Source: Bacillota bacterium
GTDB taxonomy: Bacteria; Bacillota; Clostridia; Lachnospirales; Lachnospiraceae
NCBI GenBank assembly: GCA_023392615.1
Contig: JAEVYT010000002.1
Span: 186,001-250,000 of the forward strand
DNA length: 64,000 nt
Direction: 5' to 3'
Shown here: positions 43,475 to 53,150 of the stretch, piece by piece
Layout: the number at the start of each line of letters is the position of its first letter
How positions within the stretch are numbered: the stretch's first letter is position 1
Notes under the pieces: model-generated
The model's input: only the letters and a program-made list of their open reading frames with translations
Databases searched by the model: none
What the model was told of the DNA's origin: nothing
Made by a program: the position numbers and the translations under genes

Positions 43475-44752
43475 ATGGAGATGATAAACTTCTTATTAGA
43501 GATATCCGTTTATAGTGTGTTGCTATTTGTTATTATACTATTGATCAAGCATGTATTACGGGAGAAGATGTCGCCGACGTTGCACTTCATACTTTGGTTC
43601 ATACCGGTTGCAAGATTATGTATTCCATTTACAATCAATAGCAGTATTCGACCGTTTGTGATTCAGAAGGAAGGGACGGGAGCGCTCCAAGGATATGAAC
43701 ATATTCAGAAGAGCACTCAGTTAAATACCGCGGACTATATCGTAGTTCTGTGGTTGAGCGGCATAATAATTTTATCAATTCGAATGATAATCAATATGAT
43801 AAAGATGAGGAAGATGGTTAAAAGAAATGGCGTTCAGCCTTCCTCTGATATGGAGGAGATCTTAAGCAGGAGTAGTGAGGAGTTAGGAATCAAGCGCAAA
43901 ATAAAGATAATTATGCTTCCTTTTATCACGACTCCGGCGCTTACGATTGAACCAAAACCGAAGCTGGTATTACCGACAGATATACAAAAACATTTGAATG
44001 AGAAGCAACTTGAGCTTGTCATAAAGCATGAGCTGACGCACTACAAGCGCCGTGATCACCGAATGGTTATGCTGCTACGTGTTTTGGAGATTGTGTACTG
44101 GTTTAATCCACTTGTATGGGTGATGGGCCGGTATATCAGTCACGATATGGAAGCTGCCTGCGATAGCATGGTGGTGAAAAATCTGGATAATCAGTTAAGA
44201 AAACACTATGCATTATCCCTGGTACAGCTGTCTTCGAAGGACAGAATGATCGGATTTGTGTTAGGGCTAGTGTTTGGGAATAATGAAAAAGAGGTTGAGA
44301 ACAGGGTCCGTAAGGTGTTTCAAAAAAGCCCAAGAAAACCAGGTGCGATGATTGGAGTATCAATTATAGCGGTAGTGCTTATAGCAGGGAGCTTTACGAC
44401 AATCCTTCAACCTGTTGTGAAAAGCGATAGGATCGATAATAATCAGGTCAATGAATTGGCTTATAATCATAATGATCCTAAGGTGGTGAAGGATTATTAT
44501 ATTGCAGATGCAGATGACATTAAGTATATTCCAGACGGGAGTTTAATCGCCAGTAAGACTTTGCCCGTAGGTGCAAAATATACAGATTTGGATCAGGATA
44601 GTGCAGACCCTGATGTATATACCACAGATTTATCGGATGCAGAGGTTGAAGTAAAACATACAATGCTTCCCTATGTTGATGAAACAGGGCAGGAGTATGT
44701 TGTAGGTGTTGTGTTAACAAAAGTAAGTAAATCGAAGAATAACCACGAGTAA
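43475..44752 (+). CDS. BlaR1-like M56 family membrane metallopeptidase
   Basis: A 425-residue membrane protein with about four helices, a cytoplasmic zinc peptidase motif HELTHYKRRDH near residue 187 and the second-site EAACDSMVV near 225, as in M56 peptidases. After the last helix (about 290-310) an extracytoplasmic tail of about 115 residues follows; it lacks the SxxK/KTG penicillin-binding sensor of BlaR1 and MecR1. It therefore likely senses something other than a beta-lactam and relieves repression by the BlaI-like partner. Confidence 0.9.
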   Translation: MEMINFLLEISVYSVLLFVIILLIKHVLREKMSPTLHFILWFIPVARLCIPFTINSSIRPFVIQKEGTGALQGYEHIQKSTQLNTADYIVVLWLSGIIILSIRMIINMIKMRKMVKRNGVQPSSDMEEILSRSSEELGIKRKIKIIMLPFITTPALTIEPKPKLVLPTDIQKHLNEKQLELVIKHELTHYKRRDHRMVMLLRVLEIVYWFNPLVWVMGRYISHDMEAACDSMVVKNLDNQLRKHYALSLVQLSSKDRMIGFVLGLVFGNNEKEVENRVRKVFQKSPRKPGAMIGVSIIAVVLIAGSFTTILQPVVKSDRIDNNQVNELAYNHNDPKVVKDYYIADADDIKYIPDGSLIASKTLPVGAKYTDLDQDSADPDVYTTDLSDAEVEVKHTMLPYVDETGQEYVVGVVLTKVSKSKNNHE

Positions 44753-44815
44753 AATTACGCTTAAATCAGAACGAATGATCAATTTAATCAAATCAAGTTT
44801 GTAAGGTAGGTTGAT

Positions 44816-45655
44816 ATGAGAAAAAAATCAATATACATATTTCTTATCCCCAGTTTAATCGGGTTTATGATCTTCTTTCTTATTCCATTTGTGAGCAGTC
44901 TTTTTTATGCTTTTAATGATGACGGAAGATTTAGCGTGTATAACTTTACCTATACACTTCAAAATGAAGCGTTCCAACTGGCACTTAAGAATACGCTTCT
45001 GTTCTTGCTGATATGCGTACCGCTCAATCTGTTATTACCTTTACTAGTAGCAGTTGCAGTAAAAAGCATCGGAGAACAAAGCCGGTTATTTCGACTGGCA
45101 TTTATCTCTCCACTTGTTGTACCTGTAGCATCGGTGGCAATCTTCTGGTCCATTCTGTTTGCTCCCGGAGGAACAATAGGCCGTATCTTAGGCTTGTTTG
45201 GAATTCCAAAGACAGATTTTCTTCATAGCGGATGGGCGGTACTTATCGTTGCACTTATTTATCTCTGGAAGAACCTTGGTTATATGATGGTGCTTTATCT
45301 CGCAGGGCTGAGTGAAGTTCCCACAAGCTATTATGAAGCTGCTTCGATGGACGGAGCAGGCGGGGTTCGCAAGTTTCGTAGTATTACGATACCATGTCTC
45401 TGGCCAACGATATTCTTTGTACTGGTGTTATCTGTGGTTAACTGCTTTAAGATATTTCGCGATACCTATCTTATCACAGGTAATTATCCGGATGAAAGTG
45501 TTTACATGCTACAGTACTATATGAACAATATGTTTCACAAAACAGACTATGGGCGACTGACCTCTGCGGCCTTTCTAATCACCGCAATTATTGTGATATT
45601 TCTGATTATTATGTTCCGACTAAACCGCAAGGCGCAGATAAGGATCGGGAGGTGA
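44816..45655 (+). CDS. ABC transporter permease, MalF type
   Basis: A 279-residue inner-membrane permease with six helices and the EAA loop YYEAASMDGAGGVRKFRSITIPCLWPT near residues 178-205. Carbohydrate-uptake (CUT1) family by this pattern. It starts after AGGTAGG, 63 bp after the M56 gene, and continues directly into the MalG-type partner. No ABC ATPase gene is present in the cassette, so a shared MsmX-like ATPase is expected. Confidence 0.92.
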   Translation: MRKKSIYIFLIPSLIGFMIFFLIPFVSSLFYAFNDDGRFSVYNFTYTLQNEAFQLALKNTLLFLLICVPLNLLLPLLVAVAVKSIGEQSRLFRLAFISPLVVPVASVAIFWSILFAPGGTIGRILGLFGIPKTDFLHSGWAVLIVALIYLWKNLGYMMVLYLAGLSEVPTSYYEAASMDGAGGVRKFRSITIPCLWPTIFFVLVLSVVNCFKIFRDTYLITGNYPDESVYMLQYYMNNMFHKTDYGRLTSAAFLITAIIVIFLIIMFRLNRKAQIRIGR

Positions 45656-45660
45656 TTAAC

Positions 45661-46494
45661 TTGAGAAGTAAACGCAAGAGAACTTTGCTTATCGTTGTGC
45701 TCACCGTGCTAGCCTTCTTTATGATATTCCCTATGGTGGTTACGGTATTAGATTCTTTTCTACCTGGTTGGGAGGCGGCGCAGTATACTGCGGAGAATAC
45801 TACGAATAAATCAATCAAACTGATTCCTAGTGAGGTAACACTCGAGCAATATAAGCATGCATTGATACAAAATAGTACGTACTGGGATTACTTTTGGAAT
45901 TCCGTACTATTAACGGTGTCAATTGTAATCGGTCAGGTTATCATAAGCGTGCTAGCCGCATACGCGTTCACGGTTATGAAGAACAGATGGAAGGAAGGGT
46001 TGTTCTTCCTCTATATCGTAGTGATGTTACTGCCTTTTCAGGTAACATTGGTCCCGGCTTATCTTACCGCAGATGCATTAGGCATCATAAATACTCATCT
46101 ATCAATCATTCTACCCGGCATATTCTCGACATTCGGTGTCTTCTTGGTTAGGCAGCACATGGAACAAGTTCCAAAGAGTTATATTGAAGCAGCACAGATG
46201 GATGGCGCAGGACATATGCGGGTCTTCTTACATATCATGCTTCCGCTTAGTAAGACCTCGGTGGTGGCTCTGGCAATCCTTTGCTTTATTGATAACTGGA
46301 ATATGGTGGAGCAGCCAATGATCTTCTTATCCGATACGAATAAATGGCCACTTTCATTATATTTCTCAAACTTTAACCAGTTCATAGAGATGGCTTTTGC
46401 CGCCGCGGTTGTGTTTATGCTGCCGATGCTGCTGATATTCATGAACGGGGAAAAACAATTAATGGAGGGGATTAAAACAAGTGGAATCAAATAG
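45661..46494 (+). CDS. ABC transporter permease, MalG type
   Basis: A 277-residue permease with six helices and the EAA loop YIEAAQMDGAGHMRVFLHIMLPLSK near residues 178-202. I place the start at TTG 45661, 8 bases after GGGAGG; the in-frame GTG at 45652 lies on that ribosome binding site. A loop of about 40 residues between helices 1 and 2 (GWEAAQYTAENTTNKSIKLIPSEVTLEQYKHAL) is usual for the family. The 3' end overlaps the HlyD-like gene by 14 bp, showing tight coupling. Confidence 0.9.
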   Translation: MRSKRKRTLLIVVLTVLAFFMIFPMVVTVLDSFLPGWEAAQYTAENTTNKSIKLIPSEVTLEQYKHALIQNSTYWDYFWNSVLLTVSIVIGQVIISVLAAYAFTVMKNRWKEGLFFLYIVVMLLPFQVTLVPAYLTADALGIINTHLSIILPGIFSTFGVFLVRQHMEQVPKSYIEAAQMDGAGHMRVFLHIMLPLSKTSVVALAILCFIDNWNMVEQPMIFLSDTNKWPLSLYFSNFNQFIEMAFAAAVVFMLPMLLIFMNGEKQLMEGIKTSGIK

Positions 46495-47503
46495 AAAGCC
46501 GATGAAAAAGATTCATGTAATCACAATTATATTCGTCATACTGGTTCTGTTATTAACCTTCTTTTCCAAAACACTATATAACTTAAACCTTCCGTCAGTC
46601 AGTTACACACAACCAAAACCAGGTGCACTCAAGAGGGTGTTTAACTGTGAGTCATTAGCCGCTGCTAAAGCAGAATATGATCTATATGCACCATCCTCTC
46701 AAAAGGTAATAAAGGTACAGGTACGGGAAGGCGACTCGGTCAAGAAGGGGCAAGTACTTCTCCGTCTGGATACAGGAATACTTGAGAATGATCTGTTACA
46801 GCTCGAGTTAGAGAAGCAACAGACCAAGGATGCAAAGCAAGGACTTTCTTCAAAAGCATACCATCTTGCAATATCTTCCGTGGAACATAGAATCAATGCC
46901 AAGCAAGAGGAAATTGATGGTTCGGTCATCACTGCACCGGCGGATTCTTATGTAACGGCGCTGTCAGCAAAGGTCGGAATGACAGCCAATCCAGCCGAGC
47001 CACTTATGACACTGGGTTCAGTGAAGAACGGTTTGCAGGTGGCATTAACGGTGAATCAAAAACAAGCCACCTGGTTTTCAAAGGATGATAAATTAAATGT
47101 CTTCATTCCGATATTAAATCAAACTTATGATGGTTCCGTCAGCCGGATTAAGTCATCAGGAGACGGCAACATGGTGGTATTAGCCGATATCAGTGACTCT
47201 TCAGGAGCAGTACATGCAGGCCAACTCGCGGAAGTTAGCTTTACAAAGATGTCAGGAGATTACCGCACACTTGTTCCGTTAAGTGCATTGCATAGTGACG
47301 GAGATCGGGATTATGTATTCAAGATAGAAACAGTTCAGGGGGCTCTTGGAGAGGAATACCGACTTTATAAAATCTATGTCAGGGTGTTGGATCAGGATGA
47401 CACGAACGCTGCACTGGAAGGTGAGATCGCTTACGGCGATCGAATCGTGACGGGAAGTGATAAAGAACTCTATGGCGGGCGTGTGAAGTTGAGAGAGGAG
47501 TAA
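46481..47503 (+). CDS. HlyD/MacA-like periplasmic adaptor-type protein
   Basis: A 340-residue protein with a single N-terminal membrane anchor (about residues 9-28), a biotinyl-lipoyl-like half motif (VIKVQVREGDSVKKGQVLLRLDTG near 74-97), a coiled-coil hairpin of about 60 residues, the second lipoyl half (GSVITAPADSYVTALSAKVGMTANPAEPLMTLG-like) and a beta-barrel end. This is the membrane-fusion-protein plan normally paired with MacB-type exporters. Here it is translationally coupled (GTG start, 14-bp overlap) to a sugar-type import permease, which is unusual. Confidence 0.88.
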   Translation: MESNRKPMKKIHVITIIFVILVLLLTFFSKTLYNLNLPSVSYTQPKPGALKRVFNCESLAAAKAEYDLYAPSSQKVIKVQVREGDSVKKGQVLLRLDTGILENDLLQLELEKQQTKDAKQGLSSKAYHLAISSVEHRINAKQEEIDGSVITAPADSYVTALSAKVGMTANPAEPLMTLGSVKNGLQVALTVNQKQATWFSKDDKLNVFIPILNQTYDGSVSRIKSSGDGNMVVLADISDSSGAVHAGQLAEVSFTKMSGDYRTLVPLSALHSDGDRDYVFKIETVQGALGEEYRLYKIYVRVLDQDDTNAALEGEIAYGDRIVTGSDKELYGGRVKLREE

Positions 47504-47508
47504 ATGGT

Positions 47509-48822
47509 ATGAAACGATATAAGCTCTTATCCATACTTATGGTATGTATCATCGTAATGAGTGCTTGCTCCACCGGCAGTAGGGGGAGCCATGACAAGGA
47601 ATTACCCAAAGAGGATCATGCGAAGGAAATCACCATAGAGGTAGAAGAGTATGGTACAAATTTCTATGCCAATGCCGCCAAAAAGTTTGAAAAAGAAACT
47701 GGGGTAAAAGTAAACGTTATCAATAATATAAAAATGGGGCAGTCGAATGAAGAATTAATGGAAAGCTCAACTAAAAATACGGATAGAATTCAAGCAGAAT
47801 TAATGGCGGGTAAGGGTGCTGATCTGTACGCCGGAATATATTTGGACTTTGATAAGATTGGAAAAAATAAGCACCTCTGCAATCTTGCGAACTGGACTGC
47901 CAAGGAACCTATCTTTTCAAATGACGCATACTATATGAATGTCTTGAAGTCCGGGTTTGAGAATGGAGATGCATATTCTTTGCCACTTTTTATTGGTTTT
48001 TACGCTTTGGGATCAACGATAGAAGTGCCAGAGCTAGAAGGGAAAAGTTTAAACTGGGAAAAGTTCTTTGCGCTTACCAAGGGATTAAAGAGAAACGGTG
48101 TTTTGTACGGGCTCACCGATCAGTTGTTATTTGACCGACGATTCCAAGACAGGTATGATCATTTTGTGAATGAAAAAGAAAAAACGCAAACATTAAATTC
48201 ACAAGATATGATTAAACTGTTGGAACAATGCAAGGAATGGAGTACAGAGGGACTCTGCATCCCTTGTGATGCAGAGAATTTCACTGATCTTTGGAGCAAA
48301 GCATTCTTCCAAGAAACTGGCGGTGGTGATATGGATATGTTAGTAAACTTCCGCTTTAATAACCCCTATTTGAAGGATGAGCCTTATATTTATGATATAC
48401 CATCGGATACTGATAAAAATGATAAATCTAACAAGGTAATGCCGACAGACCTCATCTGCATCAATGCAGCCAGCCCATACAAGGCAACGGCCTGGAAGTT
48501 TGTTAAGTTTCTACTCAGAGAAGATGTCCAAGCTACGGGTCATTATACACCAGTCAATCGGAAAGCGGCGGATAAACATGTAAAAAAGAATTTGGAGGAA
48601 ACGATAGGTTTCTATAATTTAAAAGTTGATGGTAATAAGATCATCAAAGAAAGCGAAGCAATTCTGAACAATGCCAATCATATATCATCAAACATTTATC
48701 CCTCTGAGATTGATAATATCGTTTTAGAAGAAGCCAAACGATATTTTAAAAGTGAAATCACTGCAGACGCTGCAGCAAAAAATATGGCAGATCGAGCCGG
48801 GCTGTACTTTAAAGAAGAATAA
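47509..48822 (+). CDS. Family 1 extracellular solute-binding lipoprotein (SBP1)
   Basis: A 437-residue lipoprotein; lipobox IVMSAC with Cys near residue 20. The mature protein has the type I periplasmic binding fold of carbohydrate SBPs: KEITIEVEEYGTNFYANAAKKFEKETGVKVNVIN at the start, an AGKGADLYAGIYLD segment near 105, and INAASPYKATAWKFVKFLLRED near 325. It starts 6 bp after the adaptor gene stop, after GAGGAG. First of four tandem paralogues and the most divergent at the lipobox/linker. Confidence 0.92.
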   Translation: MKRYKLLSILMVCIIVMSACSTGSRGSHDKELPKEDHAKEITIEVEEYGTNFYANAAKKFEKETGVKVNVINNIKMGQSNEELMESSTKNTDRIQAELMAGKGADLYAGIYLDFDKIGKNKHLCNLANWTAKEPIFSNDAYYMNVLKSGFENGDAYSLPLFIGFYALGSTIEVPELEGKSLNWEKFFALTKGLKRNGVLYGLTDQLLFDRRFQDRYDHFVNEKEKTQTLNSQDMIKLLEQCKEWSTEGLCIPCDAENFTDLWSKAFFQETGGGDMDMLVNFRFNNPYLKDEPYIYDIPSDTDKNDKSNKVMPTDLICINAASPYKATAWKFVKFLLREDVQATGHYTPVNRKAADKHVKKNLEETIGFYNLKVDGNKIIKESEAILNNANHISSNIYPSEIDNIVLEEAKRYFKSEITADAAAKNMADRAGLYFKEE

Positions 48823-48878
48823 AAGGTTGATGTCGTGATAAGTTGAGTTCCTGTTAAGTTGAGGGAGGTATCAGTGAT

Positions 48879-50180
48879 ATGAAACGATATAAACTTTTAT
48901 CTATACTTATCGTATGCTGTTTGTTGTGGAGCAGCTGTTCCACAGGAAGTAATCACGCTAATGACAAGGGATTACCCAAAGAGGATCATGCGAAGGAAAT
49001 CACAATAGAAGTGCAAGACTTTGGTACGAATTTTTATGTAAATGCAGCCAAAAAGTTTGAAGAAGAAACTGGAGTCAAGGTTAATGTTATTAATGATTTC
49101 AAAGTAGGGCAATCCGATGAAGAAGTAGCCGCAAATCAGGAAAGAATTCAAGCGGAATTGATGGCAGGGAAAGGTGCTGATATTTACTCAGATATTTTTC
49201 TTGACTTTACCGACATTGGCAAAAACAATCATCTATGTAATATTGCAGATTGGGTTGCTGATGACCCTGGTTTTTCGAATGATACTTACTTTATGGATAT
49301 AATGAAATCTGAGTTTGATAGTGGTAATGTCTACTCTATTCCATTGTTTATGTATTTTTCTGCGCTGGGATCAACTATTGAAGTGCCAGAACTCAACGGG
49401 AAAAATCTCAACTGGGAAGATTTTTTTACGCTTACCAAAGGAACAAAGAGAAACGGTGTATTATATGGGATTACTGATTATAGGTTATTTCATAGACGAT
49501 ACAGAGAGCGATATGACCAGTTTATTAATGAAAAAAACAAGACGCAAAATCTTGATACACCTGATATGGTAAAGCTGATGAAACAATGCAAAACATGGAG
49601 TAAAGAGGGACTCTGCATTCCGGTTAATACAGATAATATTGCAGAAATTTCTAGCAAAGTGTTCTTTGATGAACCTGGAGGTGGTGATATGGATTTACTA
49701 ATAAACTTTAGATTTAATAATCCCAATCTATCCAATGAACCCTATTTTTACGACATACCATCCGATTCTGATAAGAATGATAAATCAAACAAAATATCTA
49801 CAACAAGTTTCTTATGTATCAACTCTGCTAGTCCGAATAAGGGAACCTCGTGGAAGTTTGTAAAATACTTACTTAGTGAAGAAATTCAAGTCACCGGACA
49901 ATTTACACCGGTCAATCGCAAAGCAGCAGAGGAGCACATCAAAAAGAATCTAAACGATACAAAGAGGTACTTTAAACTAAACATTGATACAAATAAGACA
50001 ATTAAAGAATGTGAAGTAATTTTAGACTCTGTTACTCAAGTATCAAATTATGTTAATAAAACAGAGACCGATAAGATAGTTTTAGAAGAAGCGAAACGCT
50101 TCTTCAATAATGAAATCACTGCAGAAGCTGCGGCGAAAAACATGGCGGATCGTGTAGCGTTGTACTTTAAAGAACAATAG
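48879..50180 (+). CDS. Solute-binding lipoprotein paralogue (SBP2)
   Basis: A 433-residue paralogue of SBP1 with lipobox LLWSSC. The N-terminal PKEDHAKEITIEV block is identical in all four copies. It differs in the putative ligand loops (FMYFSALGSTIEVPELNGKNLNWEDFF, NTDNIAEISSKVFFDEPGGGD) and in replacing the CxxC-like LCNLAN/IPCDAEN patches with more variable residues. GAGGGAGG lies before the start; 56-bp spacer after SBP1. The hinge segment INSASPNKGTSWKFVKYLL is conserved. Confidence 0.92.
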   Translation: MKRYKLLSILIVCCLLWSSCSTGSNHANDKGLPKEDHAKEITIEVQDFGTNFYVNAAKKFEEETGVKVNVINDFKVGQSDEEVAANQERIQAELMAGKGADIYSDIFLDFTDIGKNNHLCNIADWVADDPGFSNDTYFMDIMKSEFDSGNVYSIPLFMYFSALGSTIEVPELNGKNLNWEDFFTLTKGTKRNGVLYGITDYRLFHRRYRERYDQFINEKNKTQNLDTPDMVKLMKQCKTWSKEGLCIPVNTDNIAEISSKVFFDEPGGGDMDLLINFRFNNPNLSNEPYFYDIPSDSDKNDKSNKISTTSFLCINSASPNKGTSWKFVKYLLSEEIQVTGQFTPVNRKAAEEHIKKNLNDTKRYFKLNIDTNKTIKECEVILDSVTQVSNYVNKTETDKIVLEEAKRFFNNEITAEAAAKNMADRVALYFKEQ

Positions 50181-50219
50181 AGGTGGGAGGAATATTGCTT
50201 CATTGGAGGAATAAATAAT

Positions 50220-51515
50220 ATGAAACGATTTAAGCTCTTATCCATACTTATGGTATGTATCTTTGTAATGAGTGGCTGTTCTTCAGGAAGTAATTACGCT
50301 AATGACAAGGAATTACCCAAAGAGGATCATGCGAAGGAAATCACCATAGAGGTTCGTGATGCTACAAGTTTTTATATGAATGCAGCCAATAAATTTGAAG
50401 AAGAAACTGGTGTAAAGGTAAACGTTATTAATGACTATAAAGAACAATCTTATAATATTGAGCCGGCAACCATTGAAAGAATCCAAGCGCAATTGATGGC
50501 AGGCAAGGGTGTGGATCTTTATGCGAACACAAGTCTTGACTATGTAAAAATCGGGAAAAACAAGCATCTGTGCAATCTCGCGAACTGGATAGCGGAGGAA
50601 CCCGGTTTTTTGGACAATGCATATTATATGAATATATTAAAGTCAGGATTTGCTGAGGGTGATATGTATTCAGTCCCTCTTTTTATGAATTTTACATCTT
50701 TGTGCTCAACCATTGAAGTACCAGAGCTTAAAGGGAAAAGCTTAAGCTGGGAAGGTTTCTTTGCGCTCACCAAAGGAATAAAGAGAAACGGTATATTGTA
50801 TGGCATATCAGATCAGTTACTATTTATACGACGATTCAACGATACATATAAACATTTTATTAATGTAAAAAACAAGACACAATATCTTGATTCACCGGAT
50901 ATGATAAAGTTGTTGGAGCAATGCAAAGAATGGAGCAGGGAGGGTCTCTGTGTCCCTAGTGATGCAGAAAATTTTACAGAACTTTACGGCAAATCTTTTT
51001 TCAAAGATAATTACGGGAGAGATATGGATAGGCTAGTAAACTTCCGCTTTGACGATCCCGATTTGGATGATGAGCCATATTTTTATGACATGCCGTCGGA
51101 TTCCGAAAAAAACGATAAATCAAACATGATCTGTCCTATAGATCTCATATGTATCAATGCCGCCAGTCCATACAAGGGAACCGCCTGGAAGTTTGTCAAG
51201 TTCCTACTCAGAGAAGATGTTCAAGCAACAGGGGTTTGTACTCCGGTCAACCGGAAAGCTGCCACCAAACATGTAAAAAAGAGTTTGGATAAAACAATAA
51301 GTTACTATAAATTAAAGGTTGATGAAAATAAGATAATCAAAGAAAGCGAAGCAATTCTGAATGATGTCAATCAGAATTCAATGAATATTTATCCATCGGA
51401 TATTGAAAAAATAGTTATAGAAGAGGCTAAACGGTTTTTTGAAAATGAAATCACTGCAGAAGCTGCGGCCAAAAACATGGCAGATCGAGTAGCGTTGTAC
51501 TTTAAAGAACAATAG
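50220..51515 (+). CDS. Solute-binding lipoprotein paralogue (SBP3)
   Basis: A 431-residue paralogue with lipobox VMSGC. It is 39 bp downstream of SBP2, and its upstream spacer (GAGGTGGGAGGAATATTGC and following) is almost the same as that before SBP4, so the SBP3-SBP4 unit arose by a fairly recent tandem duplication. Variation is concentrated in the insert after VNVINDYK and in the region CSTIEVPELKGKSLSWEGFF. Conserved final block EITAEAAAKNMADRVALYFKEQ. Confidence 0.92.
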   Translation: MKRFKLLSILMVCIFVMSGCSSGSNYANDKELPKEDHAKEITIEVRDATSFYMNAANKFEEETGVKVNVINDYKEQSYNIEPATIERIQAQLMAGKGVDLYANTSLDYVKIGKNKHLCNLANWIAEEPGFLDNAYYMNILKSGFAEGDMYSVPLFMNFTSLCSTIEVPELKGKSLSWEGFFALTKGIKRNGILYGISDQLLFIRRFNDTYKHFINVKNKTQYLDSPDMIKLLEQCKEWSREGLCVPSDAENFTELYGKSFFKDNYGRDMDRLVNFRFDDPDLDDEPYFYDMPSDSEKNDKSNMICPIDLICINAASPYKGTAWKFVKFLLREDVQATGVCTPVNRKAATKHVKKSLDKTISYYKLKVDENKIIKESEAILNDVNQNSMNIYPSDIEKIVIEEAKRFFENEITAEAAAKNMADRVALYFKEQ

Positions 51516-51554
51516 AGGTGGGAGGCATGTTACGTCATTGGAGGAATAAATAAT

Positions 51555-52853
51555 ATGAAACGAGTTAAGCTCTTATCCATACTTATGGTATGTATTTTCG
51601 CAATGAGTAGCTGTTCTTCAGGAAGTAATCACGCTAATGACAAAGCGTTACCCAAAGAGGATCATGCGAAGGAAATCACCATAGAAGTGCAAGATTATAA
51701 TACAAATTTTTATGTAAATGCAGCCAAAAAGTTTGAAGAAGAAACTGGTGTAAAAGTAAACGTAATAAATGACTATAAAGGAGATTCAAATGAAGATTCT
51801 TCTGCAACTGCTGAAAGAATTAAAGCGGAATTGATGGCGGGTAAGGGTGCTGATCTTTATGCAAACACATATCTCGACTATATAGTCATCGGAAAAAACA
51901 AGCATCTGTGCAATCTAGCGAACTGGATAGCAGATGAACCAAGTTTTTCAAGCAATGTATACTATATGAATATATTGAAATACGGATTTAATGAGGGTGA
52001 TGTTTATTCTATTCCGCTTTTTATGTATTTTTCAGCTTTGAGTTCGACCATTGAAGTGCCAGAGATTGAAGGAAAAAGCTTTGACTGGGAAGAGTTCATG
52101 GAATTCAGTAAAGGAATAAAAAGAAACGGTGTTTTATATGCAATTACCGATCAGATGCTTTTTGACCGGCGCTTCTTAGAAAAATATAATCAATATATCG
52201 ACGAAAAAAACAAGATACAAAATCTTAATTCGTCGGATATGGTAAAGCTGTTGGAGCAATGCAAGGAATGGAGTAGAGAAGGTCTCTGCATCCCATGTGA
52301 AGCAGAAAATTATTCAGAACTTGCAAACAAAGCTTTCTTCCAAGATGGTAGTGGTAGCGATATGGATAGGCTTGTAAACTTCCGGTTTAACAACCCCAAT
52401 TTGAAAAATCAGAATTATTATTATGACATACCATCAGATTCTGGAAAAGACGATAAATCAAACAAGGTATTGCCGTCCGACATTATCTGTATCAACGCGG
52501 CCAGCCCATATAAGGGAACTGCCTGGAAGTTTGTTAAGTTCTTGTTAAGAGAAGATATTCAAGCCACAGGCTTTTTTACTCCCGTTAACCGAAATGCTGC
52601 CGATAAGCATGTAAAGAAGTATCTAGATGATATCAAAAGTTACTACAAATTAAAATTTGATGCGAATAGGATAATAAAAGAAAGTAAAGCAATTCTAGAC
52701 TCGATCGATGAAGGCGCAGATAATGCAAATAAAACTGAAATTGAAAGTATTATATTAAAAGAATCCAAACGTTTTTTCACAAATGAAATCACTGCAGAAG
52801 CTGCAGCAAAAAATATGGAAGATCGTGTTAAACTGTACTTTAAAGAACAATAA
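51555..52853 (+). CDS. Solute-binding lipoprotein paralogue (SBP4)
   Basis: A 432-residue paralogue with lipobox AMSSC, last of the tandem set. It shares the PKEDHAKEITIEVQDYNTNFYVNAAKKFEEETG start and the C-terminal EITAEAAAKNMEDRVKLYFKEQ block. The middle differs from its neighbours (FMYFSALSSTIEVPEIEGKSFDWEEFMEF). No strong terminator is obvious in the 297 bp after it. Four receptors for a single permease pair suggest a family of related ligands. Confidence 0.92.
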   Translation: MKRVKLLSILMVCIFAMSSCSSGSNHANDKALPKEDHAKEITIEVQDYNTNFYVNAAKKFEEETGVKVNVINDYKGDSNEDSSATAERIKAELMAGKGADLYANTYLDYIVIGKNKHLCNLANWIADEPSFSSNVYYMNILKYGFNEGDVYSIPLFMYFSALSSTIEVPEIEGKSFDWEEFMEFSKGIKRNGVLYAITDQMLFDRRFLEKYNQYIDEKNKIQNLNSSDMVKLLEQCKEWSREGLCIPCEAENYSELANKAFFQDGSGSDMDRLVNFRFNNPNLKNQNYYYDIPSDSGKDDKSNKVLPSDIICINAASPYKGTAWKFVKFLLREDIQATGFFTPVNRNAADKHVKKYLDDIKSYYKLKFDANRIIKESKAILDSIDEGADNANKTEIESIILKESKRFFTNEITAEAAAKNMEDRVKLYFKEQ

Positions 52854-53005
52854 TTTGAGTGGGTTGCACGGTGCGATAAAAGCCTTTTGTTCGGTACATC
52901 GATGACAGTAACCGGATAAGAGGCTATTAGTCGCTCTCAATACAATCTGCATATAGGAGTATTGTGCTTATTTGTTTAGTGCAATGGATATACTTGTAAA
53001 ATTCA

Positions 53006-53035
53006 TTGAAATTTCTATAATATGTTTGCTATAAT
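53006..53035 (+). promoter_or_regulatory. Promoter of the BNR-repeat lipoprotein gene
   Basis: TTGAAA (53006-53011) and TATAAT (53030-53035) with 18-bp spacing, 115 bp before the start codon. It marks the end of the transport cassette as a separate unit. Confidence 0.5.
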
Positions 53036-53150
53036 CGTACTATAATATTTACCATCAGAGTATGAGACACGTATATAAAAACAGTATATTAATCGCATAG
53101 GGTTAGAATAGAGTATAGTATCATGGTAAAGAGAGTGGAGGGACAGGTTT

